Shown: positions 23,995 to 32,123 of the stretch, one piece after another | How the letters are laid out: the number at the start of each line of letters is the position of its first letter | Position numbering within the stretch: the first letter of the stretch is position 1 | Assembly: GCA_900299035.1 (NCBI GenBank) | Contig: OMIG01000227.1 | Coordinates: 1 to 36,604, forward strand | Direction: 5' to 3' | Origin: Pseudomonadota bacterium | GTDB taxonomy: Bacteria > Bdellovibrionota_C > UBA2361 > OMII01 | DNA length: 36,604 nucleotides | The notes under the pieces: model-generated | The model's database searches: none | Seen by the model: only the letters and a program-made list of their open reading frames with translations | Told to the model about the DNA's origin: nothing | Program-made: the position numbers and the translations under genes

Positions 23995-25413
23995 GTGCCT
24001 CACCCACAGGGCATGCAGCGGATGCGCGACGAAATGCAATCGAGCGAACAGCGAGGCGATTCTCAGGAAGCCGAGAAGAAGGGCGTCTACATTCGCACGT
24101 TCGGCTGCCATATGAACGAGTACGACACACAGAAGCTCTACAAGATTCTGGAGAAAGAGTACCGCCCCGTTGACGCTCCTGAGAAAGCAGACCTGGTTCT
24201 CATCAACACCTGTAGCGTGCGCGAAAAGCCCGAGCAGAAGCTGTACAGCATGCTGGGAGAGATGAAGCCGCTGCGGGCACAGCGCCCCGACATGATGATA
24301 GGCGTGTGTGGCTGCGTCGCCCAGCAGGAAGGCGAGCGCATTTTGAAGAACGCTCGCGGCGTCGATTTCGTGTTTGGCACGCACAACCTCTCGCTCGTGC
24401 CGTCGCTCATTCAGCTCCGCAAGAACGGGGCGCCACCGCAGGCTGCCGTTGATTACCGAGAGGAGTGGGAGGAGCTGCCGCTAGGCTTTGCAGATCACGA
24501 TCCGACCAGGCTAGGGCAGGCTGGGCACGTTACTGCGTTTGTTTCGATTAGCCGCGGCTGCAACAAGAACTGCACGTACTGCATCGTGCCTACCACGCGC
24601 GGCCCAGAGGTCAGCCGATCGCTAGAAGAAATTGAGCGCGAGGTGCGAATAGCGGTGCACCGCGGAAGCAAAGAGATTGTGCTGCTTGGCCAGACGGTCA
24701 ATTCCTATGGGCTGGACCTCTCGCCTCGCATGACCTTCGTAAAGCTGCTCGACCGGGTCGCAGCCATTCCGGGAGTAGAGCGAATCCGGTTCACGTCACC
24801 GCACCCTCAGGAGGTGCGGCAGGACTTCATCGACTTTGTCGTGTCGAACCCAAAGGTATGTCGGCACATCCACATGCCGCTTCAATCCGGAAGCGACCGG
24901 GTTCTGCGCCTAATGAACCGCAACTACCGGCGCTCCAAATACCTATCAATCATCGAGGCGCTCAAGGACCGGGTTCCGGAGATGGCTATTACGACTGACA
25001 TCATCGTCGGGTTCCCGGGCGAGACCGAGGAGGACTTCCGCCAGACGCTCGAGGTGATGGAGCTCGTTCAGTTCGACAACAGCTACTCGTACGCGTTCTC
25101 GCCGCGGCCGGGAACTCCGGCTGCGGAGATGGAAGAGGCGCTGACGCAAGAGCAGAAGCTTGAGCGCCTGCAAGAGCTTCAGGCGCTGCAAGAGAAGCTG
25201 ACCGACGCCAAGCTCAACTCGTGGGTCGGACGTGAAGCTGAGGTGCTCGTGGACAACCACAATCGCTTGCACGAAAACTGCTTCCAGGGCCGGATTTCGC
25301 AGAATTTTGTGGCCAACTTTCTTCAGCCGCACGAGGCTGTCACGCTCGGCTCGTTGGTGAAAGTTCGCATCGCAGACCGTAAGCGTTTCACGCTTATAGC
25401 TGAGCCCGCGTAG
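23995..25413 (+). CDS. miaB: tRNA-2-methylthio-N6-dimethylallyladenosine synthase
   Basis: Radical-SAM methylthiotransferase that modifies A37 of tRNAs reading UNN codons. The N-terminal UPF0004 domain supplies cluster ligands C38 (TFGCHMNEYD), C73 (NTCSVREK) and C107 (VCGCVAQ). The radical-SAM domain has C189, C193 and C196 in RGCNKNCTYCIVP. A C-terminal TRAM domain ends near ADRKRFTLIAEP. 472 residues is normal. GTG at 23995 has GGAGG very close by; ATG at 24013 is an alternative start. The His in GCHMN replaces the more usual Gln. It follows the lipoprotein gene by 48 nt and precedes the bifunctional nuclease gene. Confidence 0.95.
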   Translation: MPHPQGMQRMRDEMQSSEQRGDSQEAEKKGVYIRTFGCHMNEYDTQKLYKILEKEYRPVDAPEKADLVLINTCSVREKPEQKLYSMLGEMKPLRAQRPDMMIGVCGCVAQQEGERILKNARGVDFVFGTHNLSLVPSLIQLRKNGAPPQAAVDYREEWEELPLGFADHDPTRLGQAGHVTAFVSISRGCNKNCTYCIVPTTRGPEVSRSLEEIEREVRIAVHRGSKEIVLLGQTVNSYGLDLSPRMTFVKLLDRVAAIPGVERIRFTSPHPQEVRQDFIDFVVSNPKVCRHIHMPLQSGSDRVLRLMNRNYRRSKYLSIIEALKDRVPEMAITTDIIVGFPGETEEDFRQTLEVMELVQFDNSYSYAFSPRPGTPAAEMEEALTQEQKLERLQELQALQEKLTDAKLNSWVGREAEVLVDNHNRLHENCFQGRISQNFVANFLQPHEAVTLGSLVKVRIADRKRFTLIAEPA

Positions 25414-25466
25414 GGCGCCCTCGCCATGCTAGAGCCTGGGCGGCCCTGTGCCCGCCAGGTTGCGCG

Positions 25467-25496
25467 TAGACGCCTAAAGAAATGGCGTGGTACTAT
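25467..25496 (+). promoter_or_regulatory. Putative sigma70-type promoter for the bifunctional nuclease gene
   Basis: TAGACG (25467-25472) and TACTAT (25491-25496), 18-nt spacer, about 77 nt before the ATG at 25573. Assigned by eye. Confidence 0.4.
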
Positions 25497-25572
25497 TGAG
25501 TTACGGGATGCATACTACTGCTCTCGTACGGCTGCCCCTGTTTCAATTCGGACGGCCTGAGGCTCGTGTGTA

Positions 25573-26163
25573 ATGGCGAATGAAGCTGCTGTAGAGATGT
25601 TCGTGGGAGGGCTAGTGCTCGACCCAGCGACCCAAGCGCCGATCGTCGTGCTGAAGGACGAGTCGGGCGACATCACCCTGCCGATCTGGATCGGGATAGC
25701 GGAAGCCACCTCGATCGCCAGCGCCATCAAGCAGGTCTCAATGGCGCGTCCGCTGACGCACGACCTGTTCTACGAGCTGCTGCTCGAGCTCGGAATAACA
25801 GTCCAGCGCATTGTCATCACGGAGCTAAAAGACTCCACCTACTTCGCAGAGCTGGTTCTCGGCCAGGGAGACAAGGTTTTCGTCTTGGATGCACGGCCGA
25901 GCGACGCAATCGCCATGGCATTGCGGGCAACTGCCCCAATCTTTGTCGCGCAGTCTGTTCTGGAGCAGGCTCGCCAGGCCTTCGCCAACCAGGGGACTCC
26001 GCCTCAGTCTCAGCAGGATAAGCCTCAGGAGCAGCTGTCCGAAGAGGAGCGCGCCGAGGAGCAGGAGAGCGACTCCTCGAAGGATTTCCGGGCCATCGAC
26101 AAAGACAAGTGGAACGAGATCTTGAGCCAGCTCGACCCGGATGACTTTAAGTACAAAATGTAG
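25573..26163 (+). CDS. Bifunctional nuclease family protein (DUF151)
   Basis: Soluble 196-residue protein of the bifunctional nuclease family (BFN domain), related to plant proteins reported to cleave RNA and DNA. The core shows VGGLVLDPATQAPIVVLKD, then LPIWIGIAEATSIA, then RPLTHDLFYELL, and DARPSDAIAMALR, the conserved family blocks in the right order (about residues 10-120). The C-terminal 60 residues form a Gln/Glu-rich extension ending in a short conserved-looking LDPDDFKYKM tail. ATG start at 25573; the Shine-Dalgarno is distant (GAGG, 11 nt). A miaB-DUF151 neighbourhood is familiar from deltaproteobacterial genomes. Confidence 0.92.
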   Translation: MANEAAVEMFVGGLVLDPATQAPIVVLKDESGDITLPIWIGIAEATSIASAIKQVSMARPLTHDLFYELLLELGITVQRIVITELKDSTYFAELVLGQGDKVFVLDARPSDAIAMALRATAPIFVAQSVLEQARQAFANQGTPPQSQQDKPQEQLSEEERAEEQESDSSKDFRAIDKDKWNEILSQLDPDDFKYKM

Positions 26164-26171
26164 GGCTGCCG

Positions 26172-26192
26172 AAGCCGCTGGCCAGGCTTTTT
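26172..26192 (+). terminator. Possible weak intrinsic terminator after the nuclease gene
   Basis: Stem AAGCC/GGCTT (5 bp) with an 8-nt loop, continued by T residues (26188-26192). Short stem and short T-run make it marginal. Confidence 0.4.
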
Positions 26193-26280
26193 GCCCCCCA
26201 ACGCGAGCCTTCCCTGTACAAGGCTGCCCGGCTCTGCTACGAAACCTTAACGTCAACCTGCTTTTTCGATAGAGAGGCCT

Positions 26281-27135
26281 GTGTCCACCCTACCTAGGCA
26301 ACATGATCAGAGCTCGGAGGTCTCAGGGCGTCCGCGCAAGAATATCTTCGAGGATCCGGCCATCGTAGAGGCCGGCAAGAACGACCCGTTCATCCGGTTC
26401 GTGTCAGCCAACTGGCGGCTCCTGCTGGTGACCCTTGTGGCGATCGGATTTGGGATCGTGGCTTACAGCCAATTCAGCAAAGTCGCTCAGCAGAAGAGCG
26501 CAGACTCGACTCGAATCCTGCGCCAAGTGCATGAGGCCTACCAAGAGGTTCTCGACCAGCGTGCCAAGCTCGCAGCCGCAGAGGCGGGGCAGCGTGTCGC
26601 GGCTGACGACAAGGCGCGCGCCGAAGCTGCCGAGAGCGCCAAGAAGAGCGCCGAGGCCGCAAAGCAGCAAGAGGACCGGCTCCTATCGATGCTCTCGGAC
26701 CTTGAGGCGACCCCGTCATTTTCGGCTATCGCTGGGCTCTACCGCGGCCTGGTTGCGGCTGGCAGGGCAGACTACGCAGCAGTGCAGGCGGCCCTCGCCG
26801 CTAATTCTTGGGAAACTGTGGGCAAGCCCGGATCGCCTGAGCGTGCCGCTGCGGAGCTCGCATCGTTGGGCCTCGCCAAGGCGCTCTCGGACTCAAGCGA
26901 ACATCTCAGCGAGGCTAAGAGCGCACTCAAGCAGCTCGCCGAGCGTGGAGAGTTTGCCGCGGCGCGTGCAGTCGACGCATTCGTGTCCCTGGCGACATCG
27001 CAGGAAGACAAAGATCAGGCCAAGAGCCTGATTCAGGCTGTCCAAGGCCGCATGCCAGCCCAGCAAAAGATCCTGTCGGAGGCCTCCGAGCGCTTGGCGT
27101 TCGGGCTCCGGGGACGCTCAACTTTGCGAGCGTAG
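26281..27135 (+). CDS. Single-pass membrane protein with coiled-coil and TPR-like C-terminus (YfgM-like)
   Basis: 284 residues. A short cytoplasmic N-terminus with RKNIFEDPA is followed by one transmembrane helix at about 44-62 (LLLVTLVAIGFGIVAYSQF). Then comes an Ala/Lys/Glu-rich coiled-coil stretch (about 80-135) and a helical, Ala-rich region resembling degenerate tetratricopeptide repeats (LYRGLVAAGRADYAAVQAAL region). The layout resembles YfgM-type periplasmic TPR anchors, which act as chaperone-associated factors, but the similarity is structural only. GTG start with GAGAGG upstream. The MFS gene begins 9 nt after its stop. Confidence 0.72.
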   Translation: MSTLPRQHDQSSEVSGRPRKNIFEDPAIVEAGKNDPFIRFVSANWRLLLVTLVAIGFGIVAYSQFSKVAQQKSADSTRILRQVHEAYQEVLDQRAKLAAAEAGQRVAADDKARAEAAESAKKSAEAAKQQEDRLLSMLSDLEATPSFSAIAGLYRGLVAAGRADYAAVQAALAANSWETVGKPGSPERAAAELASLGLAKALSDSSEHLSEAKSALKQLAERGEFAAARAVDAFVSLATSQEDKDQAKSLIQAVQGRMPAQQKILSEASERLAFGLRGRSTLRA

Positions 27136-27143
27136 AGCAGAGC

Positions 27144-28436
27144 ATGCCTTGGGGCCCGCTCATATTCCTGACGATCGTCAACACGCTCAATTTTTTTGAT
27201 CGATACATCGTGCAGTCGGTTGAGCCGATGCTCAAAGAGGAGTTCGCTTTGAGCAACAGCCAGTCAGGGATGCTCGGGGCCGCGTTTGTTCTGGGCTACT
27301 TCGTGTTCTCCCCGCTCTTCGGTTACCTGGGCGCAACGCGGGACCGCCGCTGGCTGATGGGAATTGGGCTCTTTGCCTGGAGCCTCAGCACGGCGATGAC
27401 GGGAATGGCGCAGGGCTTCATCTCCTTCGTGATTGCTCGGGTGCTCGTCGGCGTGGGTGAAGCCAGCTTCGGCTCGATCGTTCCGGGGTACCTCAAGAGC
27501 CGCATTCCAGACTCTATTCGCCTTAACAACGCACTCTCGATCTTCTTTGTGGCCATCCCAGTGGGCTCTGCGTTGGGCTACATCGCTGGCGGTGAGATGG
27601 CGGCTGTGTGGGGCTGGCGCAGCGTGTTCCTTGCGGCCGCCGTGCCGGGAGTCGCTCTCTCGCTAGGGTTTGTCAGGATGGCTCCGGAACTAAGGGTGGC
27701 AGCAGCCGGTACAGCTGCGCCCCAAGCTCTCGGTGCCAGCGGCCCTTTGAGAAAACTCTTTGAGGGAGTGTCTGGGTTTCTCTCTGGGACTCGACAGGTA
27801 TTTGCCCGCCCTGACCTGCGCTACACCATCTTCGGCTACATCTTAAACACCTTCGCGCTCAACGGCGTTGCGATGTTTGTGGTGCGCCACGGCGAGGGGC
27901 TCGGGATGGCAACTGATAAGGTGACCGCCACCTTCGGCTCTATACTGGTAGTGACAGGTTTCTTGGGCACATTGGGCGGCGGGTTCCTCGCCTCCAAGTT
28001 TGCCGCACGCCGGAGCAACCAGATCCACGGCCTGCTGGTGTTCATTAGCACTACGACGCTGCTCGGTGCTCCATGCCTCGGTGCCGCGTTCTTGGCGCGC
28101 TCACCAGAGTGGTTCTTCGGTGCCTGCTTTGTGGCAGAGATCGCCCTGTTCGCCGGCGTGGCTCCGCTCAACTCGGTTCTTGTGCAGCGCTCCCCCAGGG
28201 GCCTAGAGACGCTGACGCAAGGCGTGACGATCTTCCTCATAAACCTCTTCGGCGCTGCCGCGGGAATGGTTGTGATCGGCTGGGTGACAGATAAGCTGCA
28301 GCGCCTCGGGAGCGTCGGCTCGGAGGCTGACGCGCTTGCACTCGCGCTGCAAGTCACCACCCTCGCCATGATTCTGTCGGGGCTGCTGTGGTGTATTGCT
28401 GCCTGGAAAAACAGGTCTCAGGCGAAAGAAGGCTAG
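27144..28436 (+). CDS. MFS transporter, spinster-like
   Basis: 430-residue polytopic carrier with about twelve hydrophobic segments. The opening LTIVNTLNFFDRYIVQSV, the A-motif-like GYLGATRDRRWLMGIG between helices 2 and 3, and the RVLVGVGEASFGSIVPGYL segment in helix 4-5 resemble the spinster (Spns) branch of the major facilitator superfamily. Substrates in this branch vary (lipids, organic acids, sphingosine-phosphate), so none is proposed. ATG start 9 nt after the previous stop; probably cotranscribed with it. Confidence 0.9.
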   Translation: MPWGPLIFLTIVNTLNFFDRYIVQSVEPMLKEEFALSNSQSGMLGAAFVLGYFVFSPLFGYLGATRDRRWLMGIGLFAWSLSTAMTGMAQGFISFVIARVLVGVGEASFGSIVPGYLKSRIPDSIRLNNALSIFFVAIPVGSALGYIAGGEMAAVWGWRSVFLAAAVPGVALSLGFVRMAPELRVAAAGTAAPQALGASGPLRKLFEGVSGFLSGTRQVFARPDLRYTIFGYILNTFALNGVAMFVVRHGEGLGMATDKVTATFGSILVVTGFLGTLGGGFLASKFAARRSNQIHGLLVFISTTTLLGAPCLGAAFLARSPEWFFGACFVAEIALFAGVAPLNSVLVQRSPRGLETLTQGVTIFLINLFGAAAGMVVIGWVTDKLQRLGSVGSEADALALALQVTTLAMILSGLLWCIAAWKNRSQAKEG

Positions 28437-28479
28437 AGGACATCCGGGGCGCCTACTCCGGCTCTCCGGGGTCCGGGGT

Positions 28480-28508
28480 GTGACTAGCAGACGGCGCCGT
28501 GCGATAAT
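28480..28508 (+). promoter_or_regulatory. Putative sigma70-type promoter for the small secreted Cys protein
   Basis: GTGACT (28480-28485), 17-nt spacer and GATAAT (28503-28508), giving a roughly 35-nt leader to the ATG at 28549. Confidence 0.45.
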
Positions 28509-28548
28509 GGGGGAACAGCGTGTCAGGCGCTCTCAAGAAAGGTTCGGT

Positions 28549-28884
28549 ATGATTCGTCTTTTCGTGTTTTTTGCCCTCCTAGTAGCTGGCCTCTTCACTA
28601 TCCATTTGCCGCTCAACGCTGAGGAGCCCCCCGCCGCTCCGGCCTTCGTAGACACTCCCACCCCGGCTCCAGAGCCTCCGACCGAGAAACAGGTTCAAAA
28701 GGCCGTCATGCGCTGCCTCAGCTCAGTCGACAGCGCCATTGCAGCGAGCCGGAGGAACCCCCGGAGCCTCGGCGCAGCTGAGGAGGGTGAAGAGCGCTAC
28801 TGCTTCGAGCAGAAGAAGGAGTGCAAAGACAACCCAACCGGTTACGCTTGCCGCAACTTTATCCGCGACTACGTTGGCGAATGA
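28549..28884 (+). CDS. Small secreted protein with four cysteines, 111 aa
   Basis: Unrecognised. Residues 1-24 form a signal peptide (LFVFFALLVAGLFTIHLPLNA), followed by a Pro-rich linker (about 26-44) and a compact C-terminal part. Cysteines at 56, 85, 92 and 101 could form two disulfides after export. AAAGG lies 7 nt before the ATG at 28549, and a good promoter candidate lies upstream, so this internal ATG is preferred over the longer frame that begins inside the MFS gene's end. Confidence 0.75.
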   Translation: MIRLFVFFALLVAGLFTIHLPLNAEEPPAAPAFVDTPTPAPEPPTEKQVQKAVMRCLSSVDSAIAASRRNPRSLGAAEEGEERYCFEQKKECKDNPTGYACRNFIRDYVGE

Positions 28885-28951
28885 GGCTTCAGGGTGGAAG
28901 CTGCATCTTCCGTCTGCTCGGCCGCCTAGGCGTCTTCTCACCGTTTTAGGT

Positions 28952-28981
28952 GTGACGCTGCACCTTCCGGTGCGCTACACT
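28952..28981 (+). promoter_or_regulatory. Putative sigma70-type promoter for the HMG-CoA lyase-family gene
   Basis: GTGACG (28952-28957), 18-nt spacer and TACACT (28976-28981), about 43 nt before the ATG at 29024. The hexamers resemble those at 28480-28508. Confidence 0.4.
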
Positions 28982-29023
28982 AAAAGGAGACGGCGCATCT
29001 GTTCCGCCGCCAGCACGTAACGT

Positions 29024-29974
29024 ATGCCCAACAGCAGTCTCCCGCAGCAGGTAACCATCCGCGAGGTCGGCCCCCGAGAGGGCTTCCAGATCTTGCCGAA
29101 GGCCTACCCAGTTGAGCAGAAGCTAAAGCTGATCGAGGCGCTAGCCCGCGCCTCTGTCGGGCAGATCGAGACGACGTCGTTTGTGCGTCCAGACCGCGTG
29201 CCCCAAATGGCCGATGCGGAGGAGCTGGTGGCGCGGCTGCCGGCATCGCCGGGGGTAGAGTTTACAGCGCTGTACCTCAACCAGAAGGGCTTTGAGCGCG
29301 CCGAGCAGTCGGGCAAGCTGCGCAATCGAGGCTGGCTATACACATCGCCCAGCAGCTCGTTTCTTAAGGCAAACAGCAACACGACCATCGACGAGAGCGT
29401 CGCAGCGGTGCGTGAGTGGGCAGCGCTGTTCCGCAAGCACGGCAAGGGCGTTTCAGGCCTGATGGTGTCGAACGCCTTTGGCTGCGCGTTTGAGGGCAAG
29501 GTTACGGCCTCGGCCGTGGCGAGCCTGGTTGAGCGATTCGCGGCGGCTTGCGAGGCAGCAGGAGAGCGCATCGGCGAGGTCTGCTTGGCAGACACCGTTG
29601 GAATGGGGAGCCCCAAGAGCGTGCGGGAGTGCGTTGCCGCGGTCCGTGCCTTGGGCTTCACTGTGTCGCTGCACCTACACGACACTATGGGCCTAGGGCT
29701 CGCTAACGTGTACGCCGGGCTGTTGGAGGGAGTGTCGGTATTTGAGACATCAGTCGGAGGCATGGGAGGCTGCCCGTTTACTCCGGGAGCAGCCGGAAAT
29801 GTGGCAACAGAGGACGTCGTCTACCTCTGCCACGAGATGGGGATTAAAACCAACATCAACCTCGACCGCTTGTGTGAAGCTGCTCAGCTCGCTGAATTCA
29901 TTCTTGGCACCCCGCTTCCAGGTCGTGTATACAGGGCTCGATCGAGCCTAAGTGCCCCGAAAGCGACTGATTAG
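29024..29974 (+). CDS. Hydroxymethylglutaryl-CoA lyase family protein (DRE-TIM metallolyase)
   Basis: 316-residue TIM-barrel enzyme of the HMG-CoA lyase group, which cleaves acyl-CoA substrates such as HMG-CoA to acetyl-CoA and a keto-acid. Visible blocks: REVGPREGFQ (13-22), QIETTSFVRPDRVPQMA, CLADTVGMGSP, the metal-binding LHLHDTMGLGLAN and the cysteine loop GGMGGCPFTPGAAGNVATED. Classical lyases read GPRDGLQ at the first block, where the Asp binds the metal; here it is Glu19. That change marks a subgroup whose true substrate may be a related branched acyl-CoA. ATG start without a strong Shine-Dalgarno. Neighbours give no leucine-degradation context. Confidence 0.85.
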   Translation: MPNSSLPQQVTIREVGPREGFQILPKAYPVEQKLKLIEALARASVGQIETTSFVRPDRVPQMADAEELVARLPASPGVEFTALYLNQKGFERAEQSGKLRNRGWLYTSPSSSFLKANSNTTIDESVAAVREWAALFRKHGKGVSGLMVSNAFGCAFEGKVTASAVASLVERFAAACEAAGERIGEVCLADTVGMGSPKSVRECVAAVRALGFTVSLHLHDTMGLGLANVYAGLLEGVSVFETSVGGMGGCPFTPGAAGNVATEDVVYLCHEMGIKTNINLDRLCEAAQLAEFILGTPLPGRVYRARSSLSAPKATD

Positions 29975-30067
29975 ATCGCCTCAGGAGCTAAAGCCCGATT
30001 GCGGCGCCCCCTGGATGCGGAAGAAGTTGAAATCTCGGAGGACGGTGCTTAGCTTGAGAGGGTGACT

Positions 30068-30358
30068 ATGGATAACTTCTTCGTCCCTTACATCGGCAAA
30101 AAACCCGCCTCCGTCTGCATTAATGGGCACCGGCTCGTCATTCTCGCCCACGAGAAAGACATGCTTGAGGATGACCTCGACCTGCTGGGAGCCGACTCCG
30201 TCAAGAAGTTCAAGACCAAGCACTCTGAGGATGAGCACGAAAAGCTCTTCGGCAAGATCGCCCGCCAGATAGACGGCGGCATAGTGATAGCTCCCGAAGG
30301 CGTGGGGCTGCGGGATGTGCTCAAGAACCTAGAGAGTGAGCTTCCTTGGCTCCAGTAG
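30068..30358 (+). CDS. Small soluble protein, 96 aa, function unknown
   Basis: Unrecognised. Charged, predicted alpha/beta protein without Cys-pair motifs, signal peptide or membrane segment; motifs include INGHRLVILAHEKDM and GIVIAPEGVGL. ATG at 30068 has GAGAGGG 5 nt upstream; an in-frame GTG at 30062 would be two codons longer. Its last 13 nt overlap the start of the next, exported, protein if that gene begins at TTG 30346, which suggests coupled expression. A TTGAAA-17-TAGCTT element at 30027-30055 is too close to the start to be a comfortable promoter. Confidence 0.75.
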   Translation: MDNFFVPYIGKKPASVCINGHRLVILAHEKDMLEDDLDLLGADSVKKFKTKHSEDEHEKLFGKIARQIDGGIVIAPEGVGLRDVLKNLESELPWLQ

Positions 30359-30819
30359 CTTCATCGTTGGGAAGGCGGGGCTTGAGAGCCCTGTTAGCCG
30401 CGTTGCTCTGCTCCGTGCTCGCGACCGCCTGTTTCTGGGGACCCAAAAAACGCCCGGTAGGATTCCTCAACCTTGGGCCTGTTGCGCAGCTTGCGCAGCA
30501 CGATGAGACCTTCTTTTCAGACCTGGAGATCTTGCTGCGCCGAGACGCTGGCGGGTTCTACGCGATGAGCACGGCCTGCACGTACGACCTGTCCGGGCTG
30601 ATTTATTCGGAGCGAGATGGGAAGCTGCTCTGGCGCTCCCAGTACACAGAGAGTGCCTACAATTCCGATGGGACGGTTGCGCACGGGCCAACGAAGTATC
30701 CGCTGCCATTCTACAAGCTCGAGTTGGCGTCGGGCACGATTGGCGGCCCTCCGGACACGCTCTTCGTTGAGGTCGGCGTAGAGCGTCCGGCATCATGGCG
30801 GCTTCCAGTTCCGAAGTGA
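30346..30819 (+). CDS. Lipoprotein with a Rieske-like domain lacking cluster ligands
   Basis: 157 residues. Signal peptide ends LATAC, putting the lipidated Cys at residue 29. The mature domain follows the order of a Rieske iron-sulfur fold: YAMSTACTYDLSG (72-84), then a strand region, then the SAYNSDGTVAHGP and PLPFYKLEL endings (103-127). In true Rieske proteins these are C-x-H and C-x-x-H segments; here C78 is kept, but the His is Y80, and the second pair aligns with S98 and T101. So a [2Fe-2S] cluster is not expected. TTG at 30346 overlaps the upstream gene; a second TTG at 30382 has GGAAGG 6 nt upstream and is also possible. Confidence 0.75.
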   Translation: MAPVASSLGRRGLRALLAALLCSVLATACFWGPKKRPVGFLNLGPVAQLAQHDETFFSDLEILLRRDAGGFYAMSTACTYDLSGLIYSERDGKLLWRSQYTESAYNSDGTVAHGPTKYPLPFYKLELASGTIGGPPDTLFVEVGVERPASWRLPVPK

Positions 30820-30872
30820 CCGGCTCTTTTCCTCTTCCTTGAAGAGCCAGAAAAGGTTCTCATCCAGGGCGC

Positions 30873-32123
30873 ATGACCAGCAATGAAGAAACGGCAATCT
30901 CAGCCGACAAGGCCCGGAGCGAGGAGGCCTTCGCGCTCACCGCTGCTCTCTTGAGGCAGGATCGCTTCCTGCTGCCAGTCTTGCTGCTTGCGCTGGGCCT
31001 TCCGAGCGCAATCCAGGTGTACCTGCTTGAGCTGCCCGAGTGGATATTTGTGTCTGCTGTAGTCGTCGAACGGCTGGCGCAGATGGCAGTCCTGTTCGGC
31101 GTCGCCCGTCGCTGGAAGCGCAAGGTTTCGCAGCCCGGCGCCCGAATCTCCGCAACTGGCAGGGCATTTCTGCGCACGTTCGCTTTTGGCACCGTGCTGT
31201 GGTTTCTGTGCATAGCGCCCCTGGTGCTCTCCTCGGTCAATCCCGAGTCGAACCTGATACTGGCGGCGGCCTTCCTGTTCATCTTTGGGTTGATGCTCAG
31301 CCTGCGCTTCTACTTTTACTTCGCTCCTACGGCGCTGCTTGGCATGGATCTCAAGTCCTCTGTCGCGGCAGCTCTCGAAATTACCAAGGCAAATCCGCGA
31401 GCCGCTGTCAGGTCAGCGCTAGCTCCCCTAGGGCTCACCATGGTGCTGATCAATGCCTGCTCACTGCCGTTTCCAGATGGGCGTTCCCTAGAGTGGGCTG
31501 CGCTTGGGGCCTTCTGCCAGTCGGCTTTTTGGCTGCTCGCCACCTACTCGGCGCTGGCCTTCGCCTTGACGCTCGTTGACGATGCTAGCTGGCGCGCTGC
31601 TGGACTTGACCCGTACCGCTCCGAACGCCTAGAGACGCTCAAAGTTCAGGGTCGAGGCACTCTCGCGGACCTGCTCTCGGCTCGCTCAGGTATGCAGGCG
31701 ATGGTGCTTGCGGTGCTTCTATTCATCAGCAACTCCCTGCGTGACTATAACGAGCCACCGGCGGCTGCCATTTCGCTCAAGAGTGTTGAGTACGCCGACA
31801 GCGTTGCCAAAGTGTCGGTCAAGGTCTCGGATCCGGAGTACAAGCTTAGGGGTTTTCTGCCCCTGATGTTTTCAATAGCTACTCGGGACGGCACCCCTTT
31901 CTCTCGTCAGCCAACTGCGATCGCGAATGGCGAGCCGAGTGGAGCTGCGCCGTCATCGAGCCGGGGCTCAAGAACTGACGCTGTTATCAACCTGGAGTTT
32001 GCGACTAACCGCACCGCCGAAACTCTCAAGACACAGGCTGACCTCTGGCTGTGGTACAAGGGGACACCCGTGGTGCTGCTCAATGCGGCGCCTGAGCCGG
32101 CTTCGAGCCTGCCTCAGCAGTAG
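30873..32123 (+). CDS. Polytopic membrane protein, 416 aa, function unknown
   Basis: Unrecognised. A hydrophilic N-terminus is followed by about six hydrophobic helices between residues 28 and 235, a cytoplasmic-like stretch (GLDPYRSERLETLKVQGRG), one further helix (about 270-288, MVLAVLLFISNS) and a soluble C-terminal domain of about 120 residues with strand-like sequence (SLKSVEYADSVAKVSVKVS). The C-terminal domain may face the periplasm. The start ATG at 30873 has only a weak AGGG upstream. It follows the Rieske-like gene by 53 nt. Confidence 0.75.
   Translation: MTSNEETAISADKARSEEAFALTAALLRQDRFLLPVLLLALGLPSAIQVYLLELPEWIFVSAVVVERLAQMAVLFGVARRWKRKVSQPGARISATGRAFLRTFAFGTVLWFLCIAPLVLSSVNPESNLILAAAFLFIFGLMLSLRFYFYFAPTALLGMDLKSSVAAALEITKANPRAAVRSALAPLGLTMVLINACSLPFPDGRSLEWAALGAFCQSAFWLLATYSALAFALTLVDDASWRAAGLDPYRSERLETLKVQGRGTLADLLSARSGMQAMVLAVLLFISNSLRDYNEPPAAAISLKSVEYADSVAKVSVKVSDPEYKLRGFLPLMFSIATRDGTPFSRQPTAIANGEPSGAAPSSSRGSRTDAVINLEFATNRTAETLKTQADLWLWYKGTPVVLLNAAPEPASSLPQQ

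Noticed and set aside
23542-24384. 280-codon minus-strand frame across the lipoprotein and miaB
   Set aside because: It spans the junction of two well-supported plus-strand genes; low-complexity Leu-rich and Arg-rich composition, no plausible start signal.
30027-30055. TTGAAA-17-TAGCTT promoter before the 96-aa gene
   Set aside because: The implied start would be about 6 nt before the ATG and would remove the good GAGAGGG ribosome binding site; probably coincidental.
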